DNA from: Oceanisphaera profunda
GTDB lineage: Bacteria; Pseudomonadota; Gammaproteobacteria; Enterobacterales; Aeromonadaceae
NCBI RefSeq assembly: GCF_002157895.1
Contig: NZ_CP021377.1
Span: 1,488,001 to 1,552,000 of the forward strand
Reading direction: 5' to 3'
DNA: 64,000 nucleotides
Shown here: piece after piece, positions 54,185 through 62,948 of the stretch
Layout of the letters: each line of letters starts with the position of its first letter
Position numbering within the stretch: the first letter of the stretch is position 1
Translations under genes and position numbers: made by a program
Notes under the pieces: generated by a model
What the model was told of the DNA's origin: nothing
The model's input: the letters and a program-made list of their open reading frames with translations, nothing else
Databases searched by the model: none

Positions 54185-55192
54185 TTACAGAATAATATCC
54201 TTCAGTGACTGGCGCTTACGCGATAATATATGCGTGGAGCGAATGCGACGCACGGTGCGGGATTTACCGCGGATCACTAAGGTTTCGGTGTGCGCATAGA
54301 TGCCATCACTGCTGATGCCCTCGAGCAAGTCGCCTTTGGTGATACCGGTCGCGGCAAACATCACGTTATCGGTGCGGGCCATGTCTTCCAGTTTTAGCAC
54401 CTTACCCACTTCAATACCCATTTCTTCACAACGCGCAATCTCTTGCTTGCCCAGGGCGATATTTTCTTCGGTGGGCTCTTTAACTTTATAACGCGGTATC
54501 AGACGGGCTTGCATGTCGCCATCAAGCGAGCGTACGGCAGCGGCAGAAATCACGCCCTCAGGCGAGCCACCAATGCCATATAGCATGTCGACTTCGCTTT
54601 CTGGCACGCAAGCTAAAATAGAGGCCGCCACATCGCCATCTGGAATGGCAAACACGCGCACGCCTAACGCTTGCATGGTTTTAATGATTTTGTCGTGGCG
54701 CGGCTTGGCTAACGTGATCACGGTAAAGCGTGATAACGGCTTATTTAGCGCTTTGGCCACGGCCTTAATGTTTTGTTCTATCGACTTGTCTAAGTCGATC
54801 ACGCCTTTGGCGCCGGCGCCCACAATCAGCTTTTCCATATACATATCAGGGGCGCGTAAAAAAGCGCCCTTTTCGCCCACGGCAATCACGGCCAAGGCGT
54901 TAGGCTGACCCATGGCGGTCATGCGAGTGCCTTCGATTGGATCCACGGCGATGTCGACTTCATCACCGCCTAAACCGACTTTTTCACCGATATAAAGCAT
55001 AGGCGCTTCATCAATTTCGCCTTCGCCAATAACAATTTCACCGCTAATATTAATTTCATTCAGTACATGACGCATCGCTGCCACTGCAGCGCCGTCGGCA
55101 GTATTTTTATCGCCTCTTCCCAGCCACTTATACCCGGCCAAGGCGGCCGCTTCAGTTACTCGCGAAAATTCTATGGCTAATTCACGTCTCAT
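54185..55192 (-). CDS. glpX: Fructose-1,6-bisphosphatase class II
   Basis: 335 residues (E. coli 336). Lithium-sensitive phosphatase fold: GEGEIDEAPMLYIGE and DIAVDPIEGTRMTAMGQPNA hold the metal-binding Asp/Glu and DPxEGT motif; YGIGGSPEGVISAAAVRSL is the other active-site stretch. It hydrolyses fructose 1,6-bisphosphate in gluconeogenesis. A lone gene here, without the glpFK genes it accompanies in E. coli. Confidence 0.96.
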   Translation of the reverse strand: MRRELAIEFSRVTEAAALAGYKWLGRGDKNTADGAAVAAMRHVLNEINISGEIVIGEGEIDEAPMLYIGEKVGLGGDEVDIAVDPIEGTRMTAMGQPNALAVIAVGEKGAFLRAPDMYMEKLIVGAGAKGVIDLDKSIEQNIKAVAKALNKPLSRFTVITLAKPRHDKIIKTMQALGVRVFAIPDGDVAASILACVPESEVDMLYGIGGSPEGVISAAAVRSLDGDMQARLIPRYKVKEPTEENIALGKQEIARCEEMGIEVGKVLKLEDMARTDNVMFAATGITKGDLLEGISSDGIYAHTETLVIRGKSRTVRRIRSTHILSRKRQSLKDIIL

Positions 55193-55222
55193 GAGATTTC
55201 CTACTCGTCGCTCTATGGCGAA

Positions 55223-55873
55223 TTACTTGTCTAATATACGCTGCTGCAAGATGCGATATACGTCGGGGGTTTCTTCTTTTCCCGATACGCACACATCGAG
55301 ATCATGCAGCCGGCCATCTTGAATACCGTATACCCAGCCATGCACCGATAGCGTTTGGCCTCGTTCCCATGCATGCTGCACTATGGTAGTGCGGCACAGG
55401 TTAGCAACCTGCTCAACCACGTTCAGCTCGCACAAGGCGTCTTCTCTTAGCTGATCATCTTCCACACTGAGCAGGTCTTTACGGTAACGTTGATATAAAT
55501 CTTTTAAGCTGGCTAACCAATTATCAATAAGGCCTAGCTCCGCATCGCCCATGGCCGCTTTAACACCGCCACAGCCGTAGTGACCACAAATAATAATATG
55601 CTTCACTTTCAGTACTTCAACCGCATATTGTACCACCGACAAACAGTTAAAGTCGGTGTGCATCACTAGGTTTGCCACATTGCGATGCACAAATACATCG
55701 CCCGGCAGTAAGCCTGTGAGCTGGTTCGCAGGAACGCGGCTGTCTGAGCAACCAATCCACAGATATTCTGGCGCTTGTTGTAACGCTAACTTCTCGAAAA
55801 AGGCCGGATCTTCGGCTTTAATCTGCTCTGACCAGGCTTCATTATTGTCAAACAGCTGCTTTAGTATTCGCAT
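55223..55873 (-). CDS. can: Beta-class carbonic anhydrase
   Basis: 216 residues (E. coli Can 220). Zinc ligands Cys42, His98 and Cys101 (WIGCSDSRVP and CGHYGCGGV), with the gating Asp44-Arg46 pair. It supplies bicarbonate for carboxylations at air-level CO2. It lies between rpoH (upstream, with its own terminator) and glpX on the same strand, 30 bp from glpX. Confidence 0.96.
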   Translation of the reverse strand: MRILKQLFDNNEAWSEQIKAEDPAFFEKLALQQAPEYLWIGCSDSRVPANQLTGLLPGDVFVHRNVANLVMHTDFNCLSVVQYAVEVLKVKHIIICGHYGCGGVKAAMGDAELGLIDNWLASLKDLYQRYRKDLLSVEDDQLREDALCELNVVEQVANLCRTTIVQHAWERGQTLSVHGWVYGIQDGRLHDLDVCVSGKEETPDVYRILQQRILDK

Positions 55874-55916
55874 GGGATTTCCTGCATTTTCTCTTTTTAG
55901 AATAGATTCTTGGCGG

Positions 55917-55941
55917 AAAAAAGGCCCTTGCGGGCCTTTTT
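55917..55941. terminator. Terminator of rpoH, upstream of can
   Basis: AAAAAAGGCCC, loop TTGC, GGGCCTTTTT. Oriented for the minus-strand rpoH transcript. Confidence 0.9.
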
Positions 55942-55959
55942 ATATGACCTAATTGTCAC

Positions 55960-56817
55960 TTATGAATCCATGGCCATTTTCAGCTTCTTCAGCGCGCTTT
56001 TCTCCAATTGTCGGATACGCTCTGCAGATACGCCATACTCATCGGCTAATACTTGTAAGGTAATTTTTTCTTCTTCATCTAACCAGCGCGCTTGAATAAT
56101 ATGCTGACTGCGCTCGTCCAAGGTAGCCAAGGCGGCACGCAAGCGACGGTTACTGGTTTGTTCCCAGTTTTCGGCTTCTACCTGATGCGCCACATCCGAG
56201 CTGTTATCTTGCAAATACTGCACCGGCGAAAAGTTGGTATCCCGATCATCATCATCTGATGATAAGTCAAAGGCGGGGTCTTGCGCGCTCATGCGCGACT
56301 CCATTTCCACGACCTCGGCCGGTAATACCCCTAAGTTCTCCGCCACCATGGCGACTTCGGCTTGGTTAAACCAGCCTAAACGTTTCTTAGACTTTCTTAA
56401 GTTAAAGAATAACTTACGCTGCGCCTTGGTAGTGGCTACTTTTACTACTCGCCAGTTACGCAGCACATATTCATGAATTTCGGCTTTGATCCAATGCACC
56501 GCAAAAGAAACTAAGCGCACGCCGACCGCAGGGTCAAAGCGCTTCACGGCTTTCATGAGGCCGATATTACCTTCTTGGATCAAATCTGCTTGTGGTAAAC
56601 CATAGCCGGAATAACCACGGGCAATGTGCACCACAAAACGCAGGTGAGACATGATCATCTGGCGAGCAGAAGACAAGTCACCGTCGTTAAAAAGTCGTTC
56701 GGCCAGTGATTTTTCTTGTTCGGCACTGAGCACAGGAATGGTATTGACTGCTTGGATATAAGCTTCCAAGCTACCTTGAGGAACAAGGGAAAAATCACGC
56801 TGAAAATCTGTTGTCAT
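55960..56817 (-). CDS. rpoH: RNA polymerase heat-shock sigma factor RpoH (sigma-32)
   Basis: 285 residues (E. coli 284). Region 2 ([36 protein letters not shown]-type), the diagnostic RpoH box [15 protein letters not shown], and region 4 HTH ([16 protein letters not shown]). The frame opens at 56886, with possible starts at 56832 (MNTSVM) and 56817 (MTTDFQ); the latter aligns with the E. coli N-terminus. It follows ftsYEX as in E. coli. A sigma-32-like promoter precedes hslV in this same window. Confidence 0.97.
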   Translation of the reverse strand: MTTDFQRDFSLVPQGSLEAYIQAVNTIPVLSAEQEKSLAERLFNDGDLSSARQMIMSHLRFVVHIARGYSGYGLPQADLIQEGNIGLMKAVKRFDPAVGVRLVSFAVHWIKAEIHEYVLRNWRVVKVATTKAQRKLFFNLRKSKKRLGWFNQAEVAMVAENLGVLPAEVVEMESRMSAQDPAFDLSSDDDDRDTNFSPVQYLQDNSSDVAHQVEAENWEQTSNRRLRAALATLDERSQHIIQARWLDEEEKITLQVLADEYGVSAERIRQLEKSALKKLKMAMDS

Positions 56818-57076
56818 TACACTCGTATTCATTCTTACATGACTCCGTATAAAAACAGCGGCAGTACACACTCTAGGTTCGCGCAATATCGATTAGCGCA
56901 ACTGAAACTGGATAAGCTCTGCCTAGCTGCAAAGCGGAAAATGTATTTATTAAAAACTAGAGGTCATAGCCTAGATGTCGTCATAGTGTGGCCAAAAGTG
57001 ATGGCCAATAAGGCTGGCCTTATGAAGCGTATATAAGACCATATTTAGGTCATAAAGTTCAACTCGCCTGTGACAC

Positions 57077-58024
57077 TCAGCTGGGTTCGATGGCGCGAAT
57101 GTGACGGCGCACAGAAAAACCAGACGCAAACAAGCTCAGCACAGTACCGGTTAGGATCAACAGTAAGCTTTCTTCTAGGTTTAAGCCCAGTAAGTTAAAG
57201 TCACTCTGATACAAGTCGGCCAGTGAGGTGACCTTATGACTTAACCAAAACACCATCACCAAGGTTAGCCACCAAGCTAACAAGCCCCCTATAATGCCGT
57301 ACCACAGGCCAACATACAAAAAAGGCCGTTGAATAAAGCGATCGGTGGCGCCCACCAGCTTCATCACTTCAATTTCATAACGACTGTTGAGAATGTTTAG
57401 GCGCAGCGTATTACTGACCACCAACAAGACGCCTGCCAACAGCAAAGTCGACATGCCAATCACCGCTTGGCGCAACAAATCAACGATACCGGATAATCGG
57501 GCCAACCACGCCATATCTAGACGCGCGGTTTCCACAATCGGCTCTGCATGCATATCGGCGAGCAGCAACTCGGCGGCATCTGGGGCGCGCCCGGTCTCCG
57601 ACAAGTTCAAGATTAATACCGCCGGCAGCGGATTATCCGCCAGTAAGTCTAGCGCCTCAGAAAAGCCCGCCGCCCCCTGAAAATCCTTTAAGCCTTGCTC
57701 AGCACTGATATAAGTCACGTTCGCAATATTTTCAGACTTGGCTAAGCGCTCATGCAGCTCGGTGATTTGCGCTTCGCTGGCTTGTTGCTGTAAATACAGA
57801 CTGATTTGCGCCTTGCTTTGCCATACGGCACTCACCGTTTCAGTATTTTTTAATAACACATAAAAACTGGCCGGCAGCGCTAAGCTCACCCCGAGCACCG
57901 CTATGGTCATCAGTGAGCTTAACGGCGTGCGCCAAATCTCACCTAGGCTGGCAAACAGCTGGCGTGCATGATCGAGGGCATACATGCCAAAGCGCTGAAA
58001 CACCGATAGTTTATGGCGGCTCAT
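57077..58024 (-). CDS. ftsX: Cell division ABC permease-like protein FtsX
   Basis: 315 residues, four membrane helices with a large periplasmic loop (about 55-165) between the first two, and the FtsX domain at the C-terminus. ALLTVTALALSLPA-like AVLGVSLALPASFYVLLKN marks the first helix; NSRYEIEVMKLVGATDRFIQRPF is the conserved cytoplasmic coupling region. It relays FtsE ATP hydrolysis to EnvC/amidase activation outside. Overlaps ftsE by 4 bp. Confidence 0.96.
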   Translation of the reverse strand: MSRHKLSVFQRFGMYALDHARQLFASLGEIWRTPLSSLMTIAVLGVSLALPASFYVLLKNTETVSAVWQSKAQISLYLQQQASEAQITELHERLAKSENIANVTYISAEQGLKDFQGAAGFSEALDLLADNPLPAVLILNLSETGRAPDAAELLLADMHAEPIVETARLDMAWLARLSGIVDLLRQAVIGMSTLLLAGVLLVVSNTLRLNILNSRYEIEVMKLVGATDRFIQRPFLYVGLWYGIIGGLLAWWLTLVMVFWLSHKVTSLADLYQSDFNLLGLNLEESLLLILTGTVLSLFASGFSVRRHIRAIEPS

Positions 58025-58686
58025 AGTTCGGCCTCCGCAACCAAGCGGCCTGCGCTTAAAGTTAAAGTGCGATGACGCTGGGCATTAATCAGCCCCGTAT
58101 CGTGGGTAGCAATTAACACACTGACACCCACGCTATTAAAGGCTTCAAACAAGCGTAATATCTCCATCGATAACGCAGGATCCAAGTTACCGGTCGGCTC
58201 ATCCGCCAATAATAAAGACGGCTTATTGACGATGGCGCGTGCTATGCCGACCCTTTGTTGCTCACCACCGGATAACATCAGCGGAAAGTAACGGTCTTTG
58301 CCCAGCAAGCCGACCTTATCCAACGCCGCCGATACCCGACGGCGAATATCATTATGGTTATAGCCTTCAATCACTAAGGGCAGCGCCACGTTATCAAACA
58401 CGGTGCGGCCGTTAATGAGGTGATGGTCTTGAAAGATCATGCCAATGCGGCGGCGCACATAGGGGATATGACCGCGACGAATGCGGCTCACATCTTGGCC
58501 ATTAAAAAATACTTGGCCATCGGTGGGCCTTTCCATCACGCTGATCAACTTGAGCAAGGTACTTTTGCCGGCACCCGAGTGCCCAGTCAAATAGGCCATC
58601 TCTCCCTTGCCAAGGTTAAAACTCACTTTTTGCAGCGCCTGAAAGCCGCCGCTGTACACCTTACTTACCTGCTCGAAGCGGATCAT
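58021..58686 (-). CDS. ftsE: Cell division ATPase FtsE
   Basis: 221 residues. Walker A GHSGAGKST, signature LSGGEQQRVGIARA, Walker B LLLADEPTGNLDPALS, H-loop LIATHDTGLI. It pairs with FtsX at the division site. The start directly follows the ftsY stop (TAA then ATG), giving a tight ftsY-ftsE-ftsX operon. Confidence 0.97.
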   Translation of the reverse strand: MIRFEQVSKVYSGGFQALQKVSFNLGKGEMAYLTGHSGAGKSTLLKLISVMERPTDGQVFFNGQDVSRIRRGHIPYVRRRIGMIFQDHHLINGRTVFDNVALPLVIEGYNHNDIRRRVSAALDKVGLLGKDRYFPLMLSGGEQQRVGIARAIVNKPSLLLADEPTGNLDPALSMEILRLFEAFNSVGVSVLIATHDTGLINAQRHRTLTLSAGRLVAEAEL

Positions 58687-60960
58687 TTATTCATCCTGAC
58701 TGAAAAGCGCATCAATAAATTCCCGGGCGACAAAGGGACGTAAGTCATCAATTTTCTCACCCACCCCAATATAGCGAATAGGAATGCCAAACTTGTCGGC
58801 CACCGCAAAAATAACCCCGCCTTTGGCGGTGCCATCCAGCTTACTTAACACAATACCGGTGATCGGCACCGCCTCATTAAAGACTTTTGCCTGACTAAGC
58901 GCATTTTGGCCGGTGCCCGCATCCAGCGTCAGCATGATTTCATGGGGAGCTGCGCCATCAATTTTTTGCATCACCCGCACCACTTTCTTCAGCTCGTCCA
59001 TCAAGTGCGCTTTATTCTGCAAACGACCGGCGGTGTCGACCAGTAACACATCGACTTTGCGCGCCTTGGCCGCTTCTACTGCATCATAGATAACAGAGGC
59101 CGCATCGGCACCGGTATGTTGGGCAATCACGGGGATCTTGTTACGCTCACCCCAGATTTGTAACTGCTCCACCGCCGCCGCGCGGAAGGTATCGCCCGCC
59201 GCCAGCATTACTGACTTACCTTCAGCCTGAAACTGGCGAGCCAGCTTGCCAATGGTGGTGGTTTTACCCACACCGTTGACGCCCACCATCAAAATCACAT
59301 AAGGCTTATGCTCGCTATCTATCACCAAGGGCTGCTCTACCTTGTGCAAGATGGTGGCCATTTCTTCTTTTAGTAGTTCATACAGAGCTTCACCGTCCTT
59401 CAACTGACGACGATTGGCTTGGCGCGTTAAATTATCAATAATCGAGAGCGTGGTTTCTACGCCCAAATCCGCCGTCAACAACTGAGTTTCTAGCTCTTCA
59501 AACAGCTCATCATCAATTTTTTTACCGCTGAATAGGCCAAAAAAGCCTGAGCCCAAATTTTGGCGAGTTTTCAGCAAACCACTCTTAAGGCGGGAGAAGA
59601 AACCTTGCTTTGGCGCTGCCGCAGCCAACGCTTGCGCTTCTGCTGCAAGACGCTCAGCTTCAGTTTCTTCCGCTAAACGTGCCTGCTCTGCCGCTTCAGC
59701 TTGTTCCGCTGCTTCGGCTTCTGCTGCTAAACGCGCCTGCTCTGCGGCCTCGGCTTCTGCCGCTAAACGAGCTTGTTCTGCCGCTTGTGCTTCTGCCGCT
59801 AAACGAGCTTGCTCTGCCGCTTCAGCTTCTGCCGCTAAACGCGCCTGCTCTGCCGCTTCGGCTTCTGCCACTAAACGCGCCTGTTCGGCCGCTTCGGCTG
59901 CTGCCGTCAAGCGCGCTTGTTCTGCGGCTTGTGCTGCTGCCAAGCGAGCCTGCTCTGCCGCTTCAGCTTCTGCCGCTAAACGCGCTTGTTCTGCTGCTTC
60001 GGCTTCTGCCGCCAAACGCGCCTGCTCTGCCGCCTCGGCCTCTGCTGCTAAACGCGCCTGCTCTGCCGCTTGTGCTTCTGCCGCCAAACGCGCTTGTTCT
60101 GCGGCTTGTGCTTCTTCCGCTAAACGAGCTTGCTCTGCCGCTTCAGCTTCTGCCGCTAAACGCGCCTGCTCTGCCGCTTCGGCTTCTGCCACTAAACGCG
60201 CCTGTTCGGCCGCTTCGGCTGCTGCCGTCAAGCGCGCTTGTTCTGCGGCTTGTGCTGCTGCCAAGCGAGCCTGTTCTGCCGCTTCGGCTTCTGCTGCTAA
60301 GCGAGCCTGCTCTGCCGCTTCAGCTTCTGCCGCTAAACGCGCTTGTTCTGCTGCTTCGGCTTCTGCCGCCAAACGCGCCTGCTCTGCCGCTTGTGCTTCT
60401 GCCGCCAAACGTGCTTGTGCTGCTGCCGCTAAACGCGCCTGTTCCGCCGCTTCAATTTCTGCTGCCAAACGAGCTTGTTCTGCGCCTTCGGCTGCTGTTG
60501 CTAAACGAGCTTGCTCTACCGCTGCAAATTCGTCTGCTAATCGCGCCTGTTCGGCGGCTTCTGCTTGAGCCTCTGCGGCCGCGGCCAGTGTTGCTTGCTC
60601 CGCGGCTTCGGCCTGAGCCGCTAGTCGTGCCTGCTCCGCTGCGTTAAATTCTGCAGCCAAGCGATCATGTTCAACCGCATCGGCAACTTCGGCCAACCTG
60701 GCTTGCTCTGCCGCTTCAGCTTCCAGCGCTAACCGTGCTTGCTCAGCGGCTTGTGCTAATCGAGCTTGTTCCGCTGCCTCGGCCTCTGCTGCCAAGCGAG
60801 CCTGTTCGGCGGCGTCAGCTTCTGCCTGTAGTCGTGCCTGCTCTGCGGCTTCGGCCTCGGCGGCTAAACGTGTTTGTTCTGCTGCCTGCTCTGGCGTGGG
60901 TGCTGGCTGTTCTTTATTTTTGCCAAAGCCAAACCAAGATAAAATACCTTTCTTTGCCAT
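58687..60960 (-). CDS. ftsY: Signal recognition particle receptor FtsY with greatly expanded repeat domain
   Basis: 757 residues, against 497 in E. coli. N-terminal MAKKGILSWFGFGKNK, then about 420 residues (28-448) of 12-residue repeats of the type EQARLAAEAEAA, then a normal NG GTPase domain (450-757): FFSRLKSGLLKTRQNLG membrane-binding helix, G1 GVNGVGKTTT (560-569), DTAGRL (642-647), SKLDGTAKGG (about 706-715). The ATG at 60960 is chosen over a GTG five codons earlier. The NG domain gives the essential function (docking SRP-ribosome complexes at the membrane). The repeats replace the usual acidic A domain and should form a long charged helix. Confidence 0.97.
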   Translation of the reverse strand: MAKKGILSWFGFGKNKEQPAPTPEQAAEQTRLAAEAEAAEQARLQAEADAAEQARLAAEAEAAEQARLAQAAEQARLALEAEAAEQARLAEVADAVEHDRLAAEFNAAEQARLAAQAEAAEQATLAAAAEAQAEAAEQARLADEFAAVEQARLATAAEGAEQARLAAEIEAAEQARLAAAAQARLAAEAQAAEQARLAAEAEAAEQARLAAEAEAAEQARLAAEAEAAEQARLAAAQAAEQARLTAAAEAAEQARLVAEAEAAEQARLAAEAEAAEQARLAEEAQAAEQARLAAEAQAAEQARLAAEAEAAEQARLAAEAEAAEQARLAAEAEAAEQARLAAAQAAEQARLTAAAEAAEQARLVAEAEAAEQARLAAEAEAAEQARLAAEAQAAEQARLAAEAEAAEQARLAAEAEAAEQAEAAEQARLAEETEAERLAAEAQALAAAAPKQGFFSRLKSGLLKTRQNLGSGFFGLFSGKKIDDELFEELETQLLTADLGVETTLSIIDNLTRQANRRQLKDGEALYELLKEEMATILHKVEQPLVIDSEHKPYVILMVGVNGVGKTTTIGKLARQFQAEGKSVMLAAGDTFRAAAVEQLQIWGERNKIPVIAQHTGADAASVIYDAVEAAKARKVDVLLVDTAGRLQNKAHLMDELKKVVRVMQKIDGAAPHEIMLTLDAGTGQNALSQAKVFNEAVPITGIVLSKLDGTAKGGVIFAVADKFGIPIRYIGVGEKIDDLRPFVAREFIDALFSQDE
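59614..60879 (-). repeat. Coding 36-bp tandem repeat array in ftsY (about 35 units)
   Basis: Units of 12 codons centred on E-Q-A-R-L-A. Some are shortened by one to six codons (EQARLAQAA, EQARLAAAQAA, EQAEAA), always in frame. A nested 321-bp duplication is visible: the block with VAEAEAA, TAAAEAA and AAAQAA units near 59860-59950 recurs almost exactly 321 bp further on (CTGTTCGGCC at 59881 and 60202). Confidence 0.95.
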
Positions 60961-61093
60961 TATGTTATTACTCACAAATGTCGGGGGGAGATTAGAGCTG
61001 GCCGTGGCTCTGTCCCTTCTTTAGAATACACAGCACCTTGAGGGTGCAAAACCGCCTTCATACTAGCACTTTATTGAAAGACGGCGAAACGAG

Positions 61094-61687
61094 ATGGCAA
61101 AAGCAAAACCAGTAAAAAAAGCCACAGCAGCCACCGGCCAAATTCGTTTGATTGGCGGCCAATGGCGCGGGCGTAAATTACCCGTGCTTAATAGTGAAGG
61201 CTTAAGGCCCACCACTGATCGTATTAAAGAAACTTTATTCAATTGGCTGATGTTCGATATTCGCCAATCACACTGCTTAGACTTGTTTGCAGGCAGCGGC
61301 AGCTTAGGCTTTGAAGCTTTATCGCGCGGTGCCGCCGAGGTAGTGCTAATAGAAAAAGACGCCAGTGTTGCTAAGCAATTAGTGCAAAATTTAGCGAGTT
61401 TACCCGCCGCTCCTGGCCAAGTAATACACAAAGATGCATTGGCGTTTTTGCAAACACCCGCGCGCGCCTTTGATGTGGTGTTTTTAGACCCGCCGTTTCA
61501 TCAGCAGTTACTGCCCCAAGCTTGCCAGCTATTAGAAGCCAATGGCTGGCTGAGCGAAGACGCGCAAATATATATAGAGCGCGAACAGACTAGTCCTCTA
61601 TTATTACCCCTTAATTGGCGGCTGTTAAAAGACAAACAGGCCGGCCAAGTGTCCTATCAACTTTATCAAAGAGAAGCTGTGCAATGA
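61094..61687 (+). CDS. rsmD: 16S rRNA (guanine(966)-N2)-methyltransferase RsmD
   Basis: 197 residues (E. coli 198). IRLIGGQWRGRKLPV near the N-terminus, SAM motif LDLFAGSGSLGFEALSRGA, catalytic DPPF in VVFLDPPFHQQ. It methylates G966 of 16S rRNA. Divergent from ftsY with about 130 bp between the starts, as in E. coli. Overlaps the next gene by ATGA. Confidence 0.96.
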   Translation: MAKAKPVKKATAATGQIRLIGGQWRGRKLPVLNSEGLRPTTDRIKETLFNWLMFDIRQSHCLDLFAGSGSLGFEALSRGAAEVVLIEKDASVAKQLVQNLASLPAAPGQVIHKDALAFLQTPARAFDVVFLDPPFHQQLLPQACQLLEANGWLSEDAQIYIEREQTSPLLLPLNWRLLKDKQAGQVSYQLYQREAVQ

Positions 61688-62010
61688 ACATAATAAATCT
61701 GATGATGCGTTTGATTATGCTGCTGTTTTGGGCAGGCGTTATTTATGCCGTGGTAGGCCCAGACTTTCAGGAAGTCGGCACTATGCCCATGATTTTGGGT
61801 GTGGTGGTGCTGGTCATGCACCTCTTGCAAATGTTGATGCTAAAACAGGCATCTCAGTTTTTAGATCTGACTGCCAAAGACTATTTAGCGGTACTGGTAT
61901 TCGGCTCGTTTGCCATGAATCACCACCGCGCACGCTTAAAAGAAATTTCGGAAGAGAATAAGCAGAAAAACGCACAAAACAGACAGAAAAAACAACAGTC
62001 GAAAGATTAA
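61684..62010 (+). CDS. DUF1145 small membrane protein (YhhL-like)
   Basis: 108 residues with two or three predicted membrane helices (MRLIMLLFWAGVIYAVV, then MPMILGVVVLVMHLLQMLML) and a basic, Lys/Gln-rich C-terminal tail. In E. coli the DUF1145 gene yhhL follows rsmD in the same way. The frame extends 23 codons upstream into rsmD; the ATG at 61684 in the rsmD stop context is the start. Function unknown. Confidence 0.88.
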   Translation: MNIINLMMRLIMLLFWAGVIYAVVGPDFQEVGTMPMILGVVVLVMHLLQMLMLKQASQFLDLTAKDYLAVLVFGSFAMNHHRARLKEISEENKQKNAQNRQKKQQSKD

Positions 62011-62324
62011 TCGTTGGCTATGGCTTCTTGGCCACACTGCCAACAAAGCTCAAAACTGCCAGCATTGTGCTCTCCACATTGCTGGCAGTACCAAGCCGGT
62101 TTATTTTGTTGTTGGTAGTTGAGTAGAATCTGCTGAGCTTGAGCGAGGTGTGAGTGCTTAACCAATAGCGTCACTTCTATGGCATTAGCGGGTAATTCAC
62201 CTAAGGCACCGGCTAGTGCTTCCCCTTGCAGTTGCACCTCAATACCCGAGACTTCTAATGCGCCTTTTAACAGGTGCGCTTCTAGGCTGTTGCCCGCCCG
62301 ATAAATAGCATGCCACTGACTCAT
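62007..62324 (-). CDS. DUF2007 protein with C-terminal zinc ribbon
   Basis: 105 residues. The N-terminal DUF2007 domain (WHAIYRAGNSLEAHLLKGALEVSGI, ferredoxin-like fold) is followed by a four-Cys zinc ribbon (WYCQQCGEHNAG and ELCWQCGQEA). Domain members are called putative signal-transducing proteins without proven function. Its last four bases overlap the convergent DUF1145 gene. The CsrB-type RNA gene lies just upstream on the same strand. Confidence 0.85.
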   Translation of the reverse strand: MSQWHAIYRAGNSLEAHLLKGALEVSGIEVQLQGEALAGALGELPANAIEVTLLVKHSHLAQAQQILLNYQQQNKPAWYCQQCGEHNAGSFELCWQCGQEAIAND

Positions 62325-62397
62325 ACTTACTAAACCTTACGTTAGGGTTTATTGATGTTTCGTTCGTCACGCCGCTGAACAACGAATTTAAGGCATA

Positions 62398-62671
62398 GAA
62401 AAGGGGGATGACTATCGTCATCCCCCTTTGGGTTGTCGTATGGCTCAAATCCCTAAACCAATGTTGCTCCCTGCACTCCTTGACATAGTACCTTATCCTT
62501 AAGGCATTTCCTCATACCGATCCATCGGCGTGTCCTGTGTCATCCTGACTGCGACTCATCCTGATTCGCATCACTCTCCATCCTAGAGGTGTCCCTTGCC
62601 GCTTCCTGCGGAATTCCTTTCGCCTTACTTAGCAAGCCTGTCTTCCTGATGGGCTTCCCTTGCTCCCTGCT
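62398..62671 (-). ncRNA. csrB: CsrB/CsrC-family CsrA-sequestering small RNA
   Basis: On the minus strand an approximately 274-nt RNA starts about 7 nt after TATAGT and ends in a perfect terminator (GGGGGATGAC, loop, GTCATCCCCC, T run; 62399-62428). It has 17 GGA motifs outside the terminator, many as AGGA/AGGGA in predicted loops, for example CCGC-AGGA-AGCGG, the classic CsrA target form. The length falls between E. coli CsrC (about 245) and CsrB (about 369). It has no ORF. It should titrate the RNA-binding regulator CsrA, controlled by the BarA/UvrY two-component system. csrA is not in the window. Confidence 0.9.
62399..62428 (-). terminator. Terminator of the CsrB-type RNA
   Basis: AAGGGGGATGAC paired with GTCATCCCCCTT around a 4-nt loop, followed by U residues on the minus strand. 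Confidence 0.92.
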
Positions 62672-62677
62672 AAAGTA

Positions 62678-62705
62678 ACTATACAGTGTTTTTTACGCGT
62701 CTCAA
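62678..62705 (-). promoter_or_regulatory. Sigma-70 promoter of the CsrB-type RNA
   Basis: TTGAGA (62705-62700), 16-bp spacer, TATAGT (62683-62678) on the minus strand. Confidence 0.75.
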
Positions 62706-62850
62706 GTTAAGAATGCGTAGTGCATTTTGCGAATATGTCACTATTTATTTTTAAGTAGTTGTTTTAAATGTGATTAATTTAAAGAGTGAGCTAATACTAC
62801 TCACTAAAGCGTTATTGCACCCCGCATATTACGATATAGCGCACAGCAAG

Positions 62851-62868
62851 TCGGGCGGATCTCTTACA
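62851..62868 (-). promoter_or_regulatory. UvrY/GacA-like binding site upstream of the CsrB-type RNA
   Basis: TGTAAGAGATCCGCCCGA on the minus strand. The left half TGTAAGAGATC fits the TGTAAG..ATC..CTTACA-type operator, the right half does not. It is centred about 188 bp before the predicted start, close to the distal UvrY site position known for enteric csrB. Confidence 0.55.
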
Positions 62869-62948
62869 AGGATTCGCTTGATAAAAATATAGTTCCAACT
62901 GAGCGCGTCGCTTAGGATAGAGTTATCGCTTAAACAGGAGTAATTATC

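Noticed and set aside
59610-60647. A 345-codon plus-strand ORF rich in Leu/Pro opposite ftsY
   Set aside because: It is the antisense shadow of the 36-bp coding repeats; repeat periodicity keeps the frame open, and it has no family features or ribosome binding site.
59614-60879. 36-bp repeats as a CRISPR array
   Set aside because: The period suits a CRISPR repeat, but there are no unique spacers, the units are contiguous, diverged and in frame with FtsY, and no cas genes are near.
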